Shown one piece after another: positions 7,608 through 17,034 of a stretch of DNA of 64,000 nucleotides (positions are counted from its first letter, which is position 1; each line of letters begins with the position of its first letter). The notes below the pieces were generated by a model, which saw nothing but the letters and a program-made list of their open reading frames with translations, did no database searches and was not told the origin of the DNA. The DNA is from GCA-2709075 sp964492555 (GTDB lineage Bacteria; Pseudomonadota; Alphaproteobacteria; MPNO01; UBA2964), in assembly GCA_964492555.1 (NCBI GenBank), contig CAZBKQ010000006.1, positions 1-64,000 on the forward strand. Direction: 5' to 3'. Made by a program: the position numbers and the translations under genes.

Positions 7608-9906
7608 TTACGTTCTTCTCCGGATTTTCGCCGACCAACCCCTCTCGGGTGTCCCCGCCCGGGAAAACGGCTGCGGACGGAAAGTGCAATGATACCACCG
7701 CCCCGGCGTCGGGCCTGTTCTGAAGCCTCACCTCGCCGCCATGGTCTTCCATGATTTTTCCGACGATAGCGAGCCCAAGACCGGTGCCCTTTTCCCGCGT
7801 CGTGACATAGGGCTCCATCAGTCTCTCACGGTCTTCATCCGGAAGCCCCTTGCCGGTATCGGATACGCTGACGGTTGCTGAACCATCATCCGAACATTCC
7901 AGAAAAATACCGATCGCGTGCCCCCCTTCCGGCGGGTCCACGACGGAAATTGCATCAATCGCGTTTTGAATAAGGTTTGTCATTGCCTGGCCGATCTGTC
8001 CCCTGTCACACAATACCGGGCACTTTCCGGTTTCGCCATCCAATGAGATTGCGATGTCGCGATGGGCGGTCTGGAACAGGATTTGCGCCTCGCGGCAAAT
8101 TGATACGAGGTCTTCCGGCGCCATAACCGGTGCGGGCATTCTGGCAAAGGAAGAAAATTCATCGACCAGCCGGCCGATATCGGACACATGCCGGACAATG
8201 GTTTCCGTGCAATCCTCGAATGCCGCAACGTCTTCGCCAATCTGAGGTGTATATTTGCGCCGCAACCGTTCGGCCGCGAGCTGGATCGGGGTCAACGGGT
8301 TTTTGATCTCATGCGCGATTCTTCGTGCCACGTCCGACCACGCGGCTTTACGCTGCGCGGCGACAAGCTCGGTAACGTCATCGAAGGTGGCTACATATCC
8401 CTGTCCGGCGACGTCGCTGCTTTCCGGTGAAACCCTCACCACAAACGTCCGGTTTCCTTCCCCATCCTTCAGGTTGATTTCGCCATTGACCTGCCGCCCG
8501 TCTGAGGAAACGGCTTTAGCGAACAGCGCCTTACACTCCGGAATAAGGTCCACGAGATCCCGGCCGATGATATTGTTTTCCTCGCCAAACAGCAGGTTTC
8601 CAGCAGCCCGGTTGATCACATTGACCTTGCCATCGCGGTCCAGACCGACCACACCGGAAGAGACCCCGGACAAGACGGTCTCGATAAAATGACGCCGGTC
8701 ATCGAGTTGCCGGTTGGCTTCCACCAGACTGTCGCGCTGCGCCCCAATCTGTTGCGCCATCCGGTTAAAGGCGCGGCTAAGCGTGCCCAACTCATCCGGT
8801 GCGGAGGCTTCGTCCACCCTGACACTCAGATCACCGCCTCTTACACCTTCAGTCGCGTTGACCAGCTCGCTGATCGGCTTTGCCAAGCGGGAGGCGAATA
8901 CCAGCCCCACCCATACCGCGGCCATCAACAGCATAAGTGACACAAACACAAACATCGTCGCCAGAGTGATCTCGATTTGCGATCGCCGCCCCTCAAGCTC
9001 ATTGTACCGTTCGACGGCCCGCCGCGTGCGGTCGATCCGGCTCAATACCTCCGGCGCGACTTTCCGGCTGACATCCAGATAGGCATCGACAAAGGGCTCC
9101 AGCTTTATCAAAGCACGAATACTGTCGCCCTCCGGTGTCCGGAAAATAACGAGACTACCGGTTTCCCGGACTTTTTCCATTGCCCATTCCGGAACCGGGT
9201 CGCCGAAGAGAATAAAACCGCTGCTGCTCCATCGCGCAAAAAGACGCCCCCGCGAACTTCTGACGACCGCCTCGTCGAGATCCCGCAGAGAGGCCTGTGC
9301 GGCCAGAACTGTCTGAATAAATTCCGGATTATCGGAAATCCGCCGGGCCGACCGGGAAAATTCGTTGGCCAGCGCCAATACATCGCCACGCAGTGAACTG
9401 CTGTGCTCCTCGACATAGGCATTCGCGATCGCGTCGGATTCATTCAACGCCGTTCGAACCAGATTATTGAACCACGCCTCAACGCTCAGGCTGAAAACCA
9501 CCGCCGAAGAAATCGCGACGATTACCGTTGGTGTGATCGCGACCAGGCTAAACAGGAGCACAAGACGCGTGTGAAGGCGGGATCCCACCGCGCCCCGCCT
9601 GCGTTCCATCCATATTCTTACGATATGAATTGTAACGATCGTAAAAACGATCAGGAACAGAGCCGCATCCAGCTGAAGGAAAAATACGATCGACTGAACC
9701 CGGGTTCCAAGCGGCGTCCAGCCTGTCCAGGCGGCATAGGTCGCCAACGCCGATGCGAGGGCGGCCACAATCACAAGGACTGTAAGCTTGCGCGCCAGCC
9801 CAACCCGTTTCGCCCAGCCGGAAAATGCGTTTAACCGGCCGCGAAATCCATCGGACCCGTGGCCCACCTGCGCCGGCCCGACATCTGAGTCATTCGAACC
9901 AGTCAC
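7597..9906 (-). CDS. ntrY: Nitrogen sensor histidine kinase NtrY
   Basis: NtrY is a membrane sensor kinase that phosphorylates NtrX. The 769 residues hold three hydrophobic N-terminal segments, a periplasmic or extracytoplasmic region, a further membrane helix near 320-340, a HAMP linker (LAKPISELVNATEGV), a PAS domain (VLSGVSSGVVGLDRDGKV), the dimerisation/phosphoacceptor motif IAHEIKNPLTPIQ and an ATPase domain with NLIQNAIDA, DTGKGLP and GTGLGLAI. The start is GTG, overlapping the ntrC stop as GTGA, so the two are translationally coupled. Confidence 0.94.
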   Translation of the reverse strand: MTGSNDSDVGPAQVGHGSDGFRGRLNAFSGWAKRVGLARKLTVLVIVAALASALATYAAWTGWTPLGTRVQSIVFFLQLDAALFLIVFTIVTIHIVRIWMERRRGAVGSRLHTRLVLLFSLVAITPTVIVAISSAVVFSLSVEAWFNNLVRTALNESDAIANAYVEEHSSSLRGDVLALANEFSRSARRISDNPEFIQTVLAAQASLRDLDEAVVRSSRGRLFARWSSSGFILFGDPVPEWAMEKVRETGSLVIFRTPEGDSIRALIKLEPFVDAYLDVSRKVAPEVLSRIDRTRRAVERYNELEGRRSQIEITLATMFVFVSLMLLMAAVWVGLVFASRLAKPISELVNATEGVRGGDLSVRVDEASAPDELGTLSRAFNRMAQQIGAQRDSLVEANRQLDDRRHFIETVLSGVSSGVVGLDRDGKVNVINRAAGNLLFGEENNIIGRDLVDLIPECKALFAKAVSSDGRQVNGEINLKDGEGNRTFVVRVSPESSDVAGQGYVATFDDVTELVAAQRKAAWSDVARRIAHEIKNPLTPIQLAAERLRRKYTPQIGEDVAAFEDCTETIVRHVSDIGRLVDEFSSFARMPAPVMAPEDLVSICREAQILFQTAHRDIAISLDGETGKCPVLCDRGQIGQAMTNLIQNAIDAISVVDPPEGGHAIGIFLECSDDGSATVSVSDTGKGLPDEDRERLMEPYVTTREKGTGLGLAIVGKIMEDHGGEVRLQNRPDAGAVVSLHFPSAAVFPGGDTREGLVGENPEKNVNAG

Positions 9907-11342
9907 GATTTCCGACCTTTCACAACCTCGATGTCGAGGTCGCGAATCTTCTTGCGTAAAGTATTCCGGTTTAGGCCAAGCACATCAGCCGCTTTGAGCT
10001 GATTTCCCCGCGTCGCCTCCAGGGTCAAGGATATTAACGGGCGTTCGATCTCATGAAGAACGCGACCATAAAGACCGGAATGCGGCAACATCCCGCGATG
10101 CGCCTCGAAATATTCCCGAAGGTGTTTTTCCACCGCGGAAGAAAGGCTTTCATTCTCCGTCACGCCCGTGGTCGTCACCGTCTGCAACTGTGCGAGTTCC
10201 TGGTGAATAATCTCACCGCCGATCACCGGCTCGGTATATAGCGCTGCCACACGGTGCATCATATTTTCGAGTTCGCGGACATTGCCCGGCCAACTATGGG
10301 ACTCAAGCGCCATCATCGCATCCGGCGCAATGGTTTTTACCGGCGCGCCTGAAGCGGCAGCCTGATCGATAAAGTGCCGCACCAGGTCTGGAATATCTTC
10401 CTTGCGTTCCCGCAGTGGCGGCAACTTCATCGGAACGACGTTCAGGCGGTAAAAGAGATCCTCACGAAACTGGCCGTTGCGGATCAACTGGCCAAGGTCC
10501 CTGTGGGTCGCGGAAATTATCCTGACATCGGCCTTGAGCGCATTCCGCCCGCCCACGGTCGTGTATTCCCCTTCCTGCAACACCCGTAACAATCGCGTCT
10601 GCGCATCAAGCGGCATATCCCCGATTTCATCAAGGAACAGGGTACCCCGCTGCGCCTGCTGAAACCGCCCGATACCGGCGGTATTCGCCCCCGTAAAGGC
10701 GCCCTTTTCATGGCCAAAGAGCTCGGCCTCAACCAGATCGCGCGGAATTGCCGCCATGTTGATGGCAACAAAAGGCCCGTTCCGGCGCTGCCCGAAATCA
10801 TGAAGCGCCCGGGCGACCAGTTCCTTGCCAGTTCCCGACTCACCGACAATCATTACCGTCAAATCGCTGGTCATCAGCCGCGCGACCGTCCGATAAATCT
10901 CCTGCATGGCCGGCGACCGCCCGATGAGCGGCAATTTTTCATCTTCGGCGGCCTCATCGGACTCCGCAGACTCCGCGGGGGACGACGCGGCGCGCTCTAG
11001 AACGCTCAGCAATTCGTCAAGATCGAACGGCTTTGGAACATATTCATAAGCTCCCCGTTCCATCGCCTTGACCGCAGTCAGCAAGGTGCTCTGCGCGCTC
11101 ATGACAATGATCTTCATCTCGGGCCGGGCCTGCCTGATCTGGGGAACCAGATCGAGCCCGTCCACATCCGGCATACGCACATCGGTTATGACGATATCGC
11201 CCTCGCCCGCCTCAACCCATTGCCAGAGAGTACTGCCATTATCGGTGGCCCGAACATCGTACCCGGCATTGCTGAGCGCGCGGTCGAGCACCAGGCGGAT
11301 CGCCCGGTCGTCATCGGCGATAAGAACCGATTTGCCGGTCAT
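9903..11342 (-). CDS. ntrC: Nitrogen regulation response regulator NtrC
   Basis: NtrC is the sigma-54-dependent activator of nitrogen-limitation genes, phosphorylated by NtrB. The receiver domain has acceptor D54 (IVITDVRMPD); the AAA+ domain has Walker A GESGTGKE (about 167-174) and an intact GAFTGA at 214-219, in contrast to NtrX next door. The C-terminal Fis helix-turn-helix carries NQLKAADVLGLNRNTLRKKI. It overlaps ntrB by an ATGA junction. Confidence 0.95.
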   Translation of the reverse strand: MTGKSVLIADDDRAIRLVLDRALSNAGYDVRATDNGSTLWQWVEAGEGDIVITDVRMPDVDGLDLVPQIRQARPEMKIIVMSAQSTLLTAVKAMERGAYEYVPKPFDLDELLSVLERAASSPAESAESDEAAEDEKLPLIGRSPAMQEIYRTVARLMTSDLTVMIVGESGTGKELVARALHDFGQRRNGPFVAINMAAIPRDLVEAELFGHEKGAFTGANTAGIGRFQQAQRGTLFLDEIGDMPLDAQTRLLRVLQEGEYTTVGGRNALKADVRIISATHRDLGQLIRNGQFREDLFYRLNVVPMKLPPLRERKEDIPDLVRHFIDQAAASGAPVKTIAPDAMMALESHSWPGNVRELENMMHRVAALYTEPVIGGEIIHQELAQLQTVTTTGVTENESLSSAVEKHLREYFEAHRGMLPHSGLYGRVLHEIERPLISLTLEATRGNQLKAADVLGLNRNTLRKKIRDLDIEVVKGRKS

Positions 11343-12457
11343 TCTTCCGTCTCTTCGATCGTTCCGCCGATCGGCAGAAAAACCCGGAATTCGGTACCGT
11401 CCGGCCCGGTATCGAACTCAATAATCCCGCCATGTTCATCAACGGCCTTGGCGACAAAGGCCAGACCCAGCCCCGTGCCATTCAACTTTGTTGACACAAA
11501 GGGGTCGAATAAATTGCCGGCAACGATGTCCGGGATGCCCGGCCCGTTATCAATCACCGAAACGCACAAGGGCAAATGCACCCGGCCCTCACCGCCCGGC
11601 AGCATCAGGCTGACGCCCCGGCGAAACGCCGTCCGCAAAATAATCCGACCGGTTTCGGGGTTTATCGCCTCAGAGGCGTTTTTCACCAGATTGAGAAATA
11701 TCTGTACCAGCAAATCCCGGTTTCCCGGTACAGGCGGCAAAGACGGATCGAATTCCTTCGAAAACTCCACATCCTGCGCAAAACCCACCGAGGCGGAATC
11801 GATCACCCGCTGCAAAACTTCATGGATATTGACCGGCTTGCGAACCAGGAAATCGGTATCGCCAAAGACATCCATCCGATCGACGAGGCCGCACACCCGG
11901 TCTGTTTCGTCCTGAATCAGGCGGGCCAAAGATTGATCCGACCCGGAAACCGACCGTTCCAGGAGTTGGGCCGCGCCCCTGATCCCGGATAAAGGGTTTT
12001 TGACCTCATGCGCCAACATCGACGCCATTGCGGTGACCGACCGCGCCGCCTGACGATATTCATGTTGCCGTTCAAGCGACCGCGCGGCCAATTGCTGATG
12101 AAAGGACAATGTGACGCTGCCGCCGTCCACACCCACCGGAGACCCGCTGATCATAAGCGACCGCTCGCCGCCGCGCGGCAATTCAAGGTCGATACCGTAT
12201 TCGAAAATACTGATCCCGCCATCGCGCACATTGCGAACAAGATCAATTACGGGACTGTCCGACGGCAAAATCTTGTTCAGCTTGTGACCGATCAGCCGGT
12301 GCGCGCCCCGTTCAAAGAATTGTTCCGCCGCGCCATTCAGATATGAAATCTCATCCGACGGATCGACGACCACAACCGGGAAAGCCATGGAAGCCAAAAT
12401 CGCGTCCGCTTCAGCGTAACCACCGGCGCCGGGCGAATATTCTGAATTGTCGGGCAT
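11339..12457 (-). CDS. ntrB: Nitrogen regulation sensor kinase NtrB
   Basis: NtrB is a soluble sensor kinase/phosphatase for NtrC, controlled through PII proteins. The 372 residues have no membrane segment; a PAS domain (about 20-125) precedes the phosphoacceptor His150 in LAHEVKNPLSGIRGAAQLL and an ATPase domain with NLVKNASEAI, DNGPGIP and GTGLGLAFVAK. It starts 12 bp after dusB, the classic nifR3-ntrB-ntrC arrangement. Confidence 0.95.
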   Translation of the reverse strand: MPDNSEYSPGAGGYAEADAILASMAFPVVVVDPSDEISYLNGAAEQFFERGAHRLIGHKLNKILPSDSPVIDLVRNVRDGGISIFEYGIDLELPRGGERSLMISGSPVGVDGGSVTLSFHQQLAARSLERQHEYRQAARSVTAMASMLAHEVKNPLSGIRGAAQLLERSVSGSDQSLARLIQDETDRVCGLVDRMDVFGDTDFLVRKPVNIHEVLQRVIDSASVGFAQDVEFSKEFDPSLPPVPGNRDLLVQIFLNLVKNASEAINPETGRIILRTAFRRGVSLMLPGGEGRVHLPLCVSVIDNGPGIPDIVAGNLFDPFVSTKLNGTGLGLAFVAKAVDEHGGIIEFDTGPDGTEFRVFLPIGGTIEETEE

Positions 12458-12469
12458 TATGTAATCGCT

Positions 12470-13480
12470 TCAGGCCGCCGCCTCTGTTTCGCACAGCGGC
12501 CGGTAGAATGAATCGATAATTTCGAAGACTGTTTCCGGTTCCGCAATTCCATTGACTTTGGCGCGAAATTCAGCGGATTTCGGCAGGCCCTTGGTATACC
12601 AACCCAAATGTTTCCGAGCCATACGCATACCCGGCACGGCACCATAATGATGCAACATTTCCTCGTAGTGCCCGCGCATCAACCCATATTGTTCCGTCAA
12701 AGGCGGCGGTCCGGTCCGCTTTCCGGTTCTCAAAAATTCAATCACCTGACGCAGAAACCACGGGCGCCCATAAGTCCCGCGCCCGATCATCACCCCGTCT
12801 GCATTGGATTTTTCCAGGATCTCGTCAACATCTTCAAAGGTCGTGACATCGCCATTGGCGATAACCGGCAAATCGACCGCTTCCTTCACCCTTGCGATGA
12901 AATCCCAGTCCGCGTGCCCCTTGTAGAACTGGCATCGCGTCCGTCCGTGCACGGTGATCATCTTGATGCCGACATCCTGCGCGATCCGGGCAAGCCGGGG
13001 CGCGTTTCGTGAATTGTCGTCCCAACCGGTCCGCATCTTCAACGTGACGGGAACCTTTACCGCTTTAACCGTCGCTTCGAGAATCCGGGCCGCCTTGTCC
13101 TCTTCCCGCATCAGAGCTGAACCGGCATGGCCGTTCACGACCTTTTTGACCGGACAGCCCATATTGATATCGATGATCGCCGCGCCGCGATCTTCATTCA
13201 GCTTCGCCGCTTCCGCCATGACTTCGGGTTCGCAGCCCGCCAATTGCACCGCCATGGGGTGCTCCTCCGCGCAATTAGACGCCATCTTGAGCGTCTTGCG
13301 GTTGGCGCGAATCATGGCCTGGCTGGCGATCATTTCTGAGACGACGAGTCCCGCGCCCTGCCCTTTCACCAGACGCCGAAAAGGCAAATCCGATACGCCT
13401 GACATCGGCGCAAGAATTACCGGGTCGGTGATTTCCACAGACCCAATTTTAATGGCTTTTTTCAAGGCAGTCCTATCCAT
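12470..13480 (-). CDS. dusB: tRNA-dihydrouridine synthase DusB (NifR3)
   Basis: DusB is a flavoenzyme that reduces uridines in the tRNA D-loop. The 336-residue TIM-barrel shows the family markers LAPMSGVSDLPFR, DINMGCPVKKVVNGHAGSALM with the catalytic cysteine, MRTGWDD, HGRTRCQFYKG and IANGDV, followed by GRGTYGRPW and the helical C-terminal domain. It heads the ntr genes, 57 bp downstream of the cytochrome-c-assembly-like gene. Confidence 0.95.
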   Translation of the reverse strand: MDRTALKKAIKIGSVEITDPVILAPMSGVSDLPFRRLVKGQGAGLVVSEMIASQAMIRANRKTLKMASNCAEEHPMAVQLAGCEPEVMAEAAKLNEDRGAAIIDINMGCPVKKVVNGHAGSALMREEDKAARILEATVKAVKVPVTLKMRTGWDDNSRNAPRLARIAQDVGIKMITVHGRTRCQFYKGHADWDFIARVKEAVDLPVIANGDVTTFEDVDEILEKSNADGVMIGRGTYGRPWFLRQVIEFLRTGKRTGPPPLTEQYGLMRGHYEEMLHHYGAVPGMRMARKHLGWYTKGLPKSAEFRAKVNGIAEPETVFEIIDSFYRPLCETEAAA

Positions 13481-13537
13481 TTGCCTAAATTTAAGGCGAA
13501 ACTACTCTTGATTGACGCGAAGCGAAAGAACAATCGT

Positions 13538-14338
13538 TCAGGAATCAACCCCGATGAAAACCGTCGCCAGTTTTACGCCGGGATAAGCAAGGGTTACAAG
13601 CAGCCAGGCAATCATCGCAACCCGCGCGCCACGGCGCCCACGCAGACCGACAAATTGCCGGGCCGCCGCCAATCCGGCGACCACGGCAAGCGCGGAAAGG
13701 GCAAAAATCGTCTTGTGATCGGGGTTAAGCACACTCCCGCTATGAAAAAATTGCACGCTCATTCCGGTCGCGATTCCCAGCGTCAGCACAAGCAAGCTGG
13801 TGTGCAACAGGGTGGTCTCAAGTGCCTCCGACCGGGCGAGAGTCGGCAATACGGACGCGTATCGTCCCTCCACCTTTGATTTCAGGGTGCGCTCCCGGAT
13901 CATTGCCGACACCCCCGCGACCGCCGTCAATGTCAGCAACCCGTATGTGACGACCGAAAACGCGATATGCGCCCATACCCAACCTTTGGGAAGCGATTGG
14001 GTCAGAACCGCTTCGCCCGACGCCGGAAAAACCATGGCAAGCGCACCGAGAACGGCAAGATAGGGCATCAGCAGTACCGAGAGAGCGCTCGCGTCGCGGT
14101 TCAGCACCGCCAGCACGAAAAACAGCAGAAGGGTGGCCAGGATCGACACCCAGATCGCGCCGGCAAACCCCGTATCCCAGACCCCGTGGAATTGCAGTGC
14201 GATTACAACGCCAGTCCCGGCGATCGCGGCAAGTAAGAGCAAGTTCAGAGTTCGCTCAGCCTTCCGAAGCGCGGCAATCGACCCGGCAAAGAGGCACAGC
14301 AGCGCCGCGAATGCGGCTATCAGATAGGGGTCGATCAT
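13538..14338 (-). CDS. Cytochrome c assembly family membrane protein (CcsA/HemX/YpjD-like)
   Basis: This is an 266-residue integral membrane protein with about eight hydrophobic segments. The sequence around residues 110-140 (KGWVWAHIAFSVVTYGLLTL) and the later conserved histidines (LLHTSLLVL and NPDHKTIF) match the heme-handling CcsA/YpjD family. The tryptophan-rich WWD loop of true CcmC/CcmF heme exporters is not seen, so a role in heme handling is inferred from the family only. It is the first gene of the minus-strand run and faces ispDF across a 121 bp divergent promoter region. Confidence 0.75.
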   Translation of the reverse strand: MIDPYLIAAFAALLCLFAGSIAALRKAERTLNLLLLAAIAGTGVVIALQFHGVWDTGFAGAIWVSILATLLLFFVLAVLNRDASALSVLLMPYLAVLGALAMVFPASGEAVLTQSLPKGWVWAHIAFSVVTYGLLTLTAVAGVSAMIRERTLKSKVEGRYASVLPTLARSEALETTLLHTSLLVLTLGIATGMSVQFFHSGSVLNPDHKTIFALSALAVVAGLAAARQFVGLRGRRGARVAMIAWLLVTLAYPGVKLATVFIGVDS

Positions 14339-14459
14339 AACTGGATCATACAGGAAGCGTATCGACTTATTAAACCGGATGAGATCGAATCACGCATGGT
14401 TGGCTTTGACAGGCGGCGGCGATACCGTCAGATAAAGATCATGAAGCGGATGGACACAT
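14339..14459. promoter_or_regulatory. Divergent intergenic region between the ccsA-like gene and ispDF
   Basis: This 121 bp region must contain the promoters for both the ccsA-like/dusB/ntr run and the ispDF-pgpA-cinA run, since both gene sets read outward from it. I see no convincing operator, SOS box or riboswitch in it; TTGACA-like TTTGACA occurs near 14406-14412 on the plus strand but without a good -10 partner. Confidence 0.4.
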
Positions 14460-15623
14460 ATGCCTAGCTGCACCGCACTGGTCCTGTCGGGTGGCAGCGG
14501 ATCACGCTTTGGCAGTGATATTCCCAAGCAATATCAAATCCTTGCTGGAAAATCGATATTGCGGCGCGCGGTCGAATGCTTTCTGAGGCATCCGCAGGTC
14601 GACGCGGTCAGGGTTGTGGTGCGCGACGGTGATGAGGATTTATATCGCGCCGCGATCGTCGACCTGCCTGTTCTCCTCCCGGTAACCGGTGGCGATACGC
14701 GTCAGGCATCGACCCTAAACGGTCTGGAAAGCCTTACCGGCGATCCGCCGGATCTGGTCCTGATCCATGACGGGGCGCGGCCCTTTCCCTCCCACGCCTT
14801 GATCGACGGGGTGATAGGAGCCCTTGAAACCCATTCAGGGGCCATCCCGGCAATTCCGGTCAGCGATACGCTGAAACGTATCTCGCCCGACCGGATGATC
14901 GAGGATACCGTCGACCGGTCGGCGCTGGTCCGGGCGCAAACCCCGCAAGGATTTCGATTTGAGGAGATTCTGGCGGCGCACCGCAAGGCATCCGGGCGGG
15001 AATTCACCGATGATGCAATGATCGCGGCGGAGGCTGGTCTCTCGGTTATCCAGACCGACGGGGACGAGGATAATCTGAAAATCACCACGCAAGGCGACAT
15101 AGCCCGGGCCGAGAGGATATTGGGGATGGGCGGCATGATATTTCGAACCGGAAGCGGGTTTGACGTTCACAGTTTCGGCCCGGGCGATCACGTCATTCTC
15201 GGCGGTGTCCGGATCGATCACGATCAGGGGCTGGTCGGACATTCGGATGCGGATGCCCTTCTCCACGCATTGACCGACGCGATCCTCGGCGCCATCGCAG
15301 AAGGCGATATCGGAACCCATTTTCCACCCTCCGACCCGCAATGGGCCGGTGCGGACAGCGCGGTCTTTCTGCGTCACGCGGCAGAGATGGTCTCCGCGCG
15401 GGGCGGTGAAATTTCCGGACTGGACGCCACTATCATCTGCGAACGGCCCAAGATCGGCCCGCATCGCGACGCCATACGCAACCGTATAGCGGAAATCCTC
15501 GATTTGCCGCTTGAGCGTATCAGTATCAAGGCGACGACAACGGAACAGCTGGGCTTTACCGGGCGCAAGGAAGGGCTGGCCGCGCAGGCCATCGCCACCG
15601 TCATGTTGCCGTCCGGCCGCTGA
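14460..15623 (+). CDS. ispDF: Bifunctional IspD/IspF (methylerythritol phosphate pathway)
   Basis: This 387-residue fusion carries two enzymes of isoprenoid precursor synthesis. Residues 1 to about 225 are the 2-C-methyl-D-erythritol 4-phosphate cytidylyltransferase (LSGGSGSRFGSDIPKQY, LIHDGARPF). Residues from about 226 are the 2,4-cyclodiphosphate synthase (GSGFDVHSF, LGGVRI, GHSDADALLHALTDAILGA, GDIGTHFP, TTTEQLGFTGR). The fusion is typical of Alphaproteobacteria. dxr, the preceding pathway step, is at about 53 kb in this window. Confidence 0.97.
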   Translation: MPSCTALVLSGGSGSRFGSDIPKQYQILAGKSILRRAVECFLRHPQVDAVRVVVRDGDEDLYRAAIVDLPVLLPVTGGDTRQASTLNGLESLTGDPPDLVLIHDGARPFPSHALIDGVIGALETHSGAIPAIPVSDTLKRISPDRMIEDTVDRSALVRAQTPQGFRFEEILAAHRKASGREFTDDAMIAAEAGLSVIQTDGDEDNLKITTQGDIARAERILGMGGMIFRTGSGFDVHSFGPGDHVILGGVRIDHDQGLVGHSDADALLHALTDAILGAIAEGDIGTHFPPSDPQWAGADSAVFLRHAAEMVSARGGEISGLDATIICERPKIGPHRDAIRNRIAEILDLPLERISIKATTTEQLGFTGRKEGLAAQAIATVMLPSGR

Positions 15624-15634
15624 CCGACAACACC

Positions 15635-16105
15635 ATGCCGTTTTTTCACCCCGCCTCGCTTCTCGCCACCTGGTTCGGGCTCGGCAGACTGCCGGGCGCG
15701 CCGGGAACATGGGGATCGCTTGGCGCCCTGCCCCTCGCCTGGTGGATCGGCACAACATACGGAACCGTATGGTTGCTGGTCTGTGCGGCGATGATCTTCG
15801 CCCTCGGCTGCCGGGTTTCGGGCCAATATACAAGGCGAACGCACCATGCCGACCCGGGCGCTGTGGTGATTGACGAGGTCGCCGGACAGCTTTTGACACT
15901 CTGCGCCGCGCCGATCAGCCTCTGGTCGCTGATCGCCGGGTTTATGCTGTTCCGCCTGTTTGATATCGTGAAACCTTGGCCGGTCAGCCTTGCCGATCGC
16001 AAAATCAAGGGCGGTTTCGGCATCATGCTGGACGATGTGCTGGCGGCAATCTATGCCGGTGCTCTCTTGTTCCTTTTGGACCGGTGGGTAATTCAGGGAG
16101 GATGA
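15635..16105 (+). CDS. pgpA: Phosphatidylglycerophosphatase A
   Basis: PgpA dephosphorylates phosphatidylglycerophosphate to phosphatidylglycerol in the inner membrane. The 156-residue protein has several hydrophobic helices and the family motifs PGAPGTWGSL, DPGAVVIDEVAGQ, LFRLFDIVKPWP and GFGIMLDDVLA, which supply the acidic metal-binding residues. It follows ispDF by 11 bp, and its TGA is followed immediately by the cinA ATG. Confidence 0.95.
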   Translation: MPFFHPASLLATWFGLGRLPGAPGTWGSLGALPLAWWIGTTYGTVWLLVCAAMIFALGCRVSGQYTRRTHHADPGAVVIDEVAGQLLTLCAAPISLWSLIAGFMLFRLFDIVKPWPVSLADRKIKGGFGIMLDDVLAAIYAGALLFLLDRWVIQGG

Positions 16106-16603
16106 ATGCTGACCCCGGAAATTCTCGGCCAGGCGGAAGCCCTTCTTGAACTCTGCCGGAAGAACGCCCTGAAGCTGGCGACCGTCGAATCCTGTACCGG
16201 CGGGCTTGTTTCCGCAGCGCTGACCGCCATTCCAGGCTCTTCCGACGTGTTCGACCGCGGTTTCGCCACTTACAGCAACGAAGCCAAGAACGAACTGGTT
16301 GGGGTACCGATGCAGCTGATTATCGATCATGGCGCGGTCAGCGAGGAAGTGGCCATCGCCATGGCGCAGGGCGGGCTCAACCATTCAAACGCCGATATCG
16401 CGGTCTCTATCACCGGCGTCGCGGGACCCGGCGGCGGAACGGAGACCAAACCGGTCGGGCTGGTGCATTTCGCCTGCGCCCGGCCGGATATCGGCGTATC
16501 CCCCTTTCACACGATCTTTCCAGGCGATCGAAACGCCATTCGCGAACAATCGGTCAGACAGGCGCTGACGATGATGAATCAGGCCGCGTCATCGGACCCG
16601 TAA
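16106..16603 (+). CDS. pncC: CinA C-terminal domain protein, nicotinamide-nucleotide amidohydrolase
   Basis: This 165-residue protein consists only of the CinA C-terminal domain, which deamidates nicotinamide mononucleotide to nicotinic acid mononucleotide in NAD recycling. Motifs are TVESCTGGLVSAALT (with the catalytic serine region), ATYSNEAKNELVGV, GAVSEEVA and SITGVAGPGGGTETKPVGLV. The N-terminal molybdopterin-like CinA domain is absent. Its 3' end overlaps the convergent ratA gene by 25 bp. Confidence 0.92.
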   Translation: MLTPEILGQAEALLELCRKNALKLATVESCTGGLVSAALTAIPGSSDVFDRGFATYSNEAKNELVGVPMQLIIDHGAVSEEVAIAMAQGGLNHSNADIAVSITGVAGPGGGTETKPVGLVHFACARPDIGVSPFHTIFPGDRNAIREQSVRQALTMMNQAASSDP

Positions 16604-17028
16604 AGCGCAGCCGCCCTGATCTCGAATGCCGCCACCATCCGGCGTACAGCCTCATGAAAAAGAGGTTCCATCACCGCACGTAGAATGCGAGAACGGAATT
16701 CGAAATCGATTTCAAATGATACTACGCATCCTGTTCTTACTGACTTAAATTCCCACTTATTATTCAGGTGCTTAAATGGGCCTTTTTCATAGGTCACCTG
16801 AATAACCTTAGGCGCGTCAAAATACACGCGAGAGGTGAAGGTCTCGCGTAACGCCTTGAATCCGATGACCAGATCGGCCAGCACCATTTGTGCGGCTTCA
16901 TCACGCCGCAATATCCGGGCGCCAATGCACCAGGGCAGAAATTCCGGGTATTTTTCGATATCCGCGACGAGCCCGAACATCTGTTCGGCGCTATAGGGAA
17001 GTTCGCGGCTTTCCGAATGGGACGGCAA
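16579..17028 (-). CDS. RatA/Coq10-family ubiquinone-binding START-like protein
   Basis: This 149-residue protein belongs to the SRPBCC superfamily group that includes yeast Coq10 and E. coli RatA. The family core SAEQMFGLVADIEKYPEFLPWC and the C-terminal FHEAVRRMVAAFEIRA are clear. Coq10-like function in respiratory quinone use is the more likely role in this setting; the toxin name of the E. coli homologue should not be taken over without test. The only fitting start is TTG at 17028, right after the lipA stop (17035-17037). A stretch near 16690-16795 is noticeably AT-richer than the flanks. Confidence 0.85.
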   Translation of the reverse strand: MPSHSESRELPYSAEQMFGLVADIEKYPEFLPWCIGARILRRDEAAQMVLADLVIGFKALRETFTSRVYFDAPKVIQVTYEKGPFKHLNNKWEFKSVRTGCVVSFEIDFEFRSRILRAVMEPLFHEAVRRMVAAFEIRAAALYGSDDAA

Positions 17029-17034
17029 GGATAA

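Noticed and set aside
16690..16795. AT-rich patch in ratA as a sign of foreign DNA
   Set aside because: The frame and the family match continue through it, so it is likely local codon variation.
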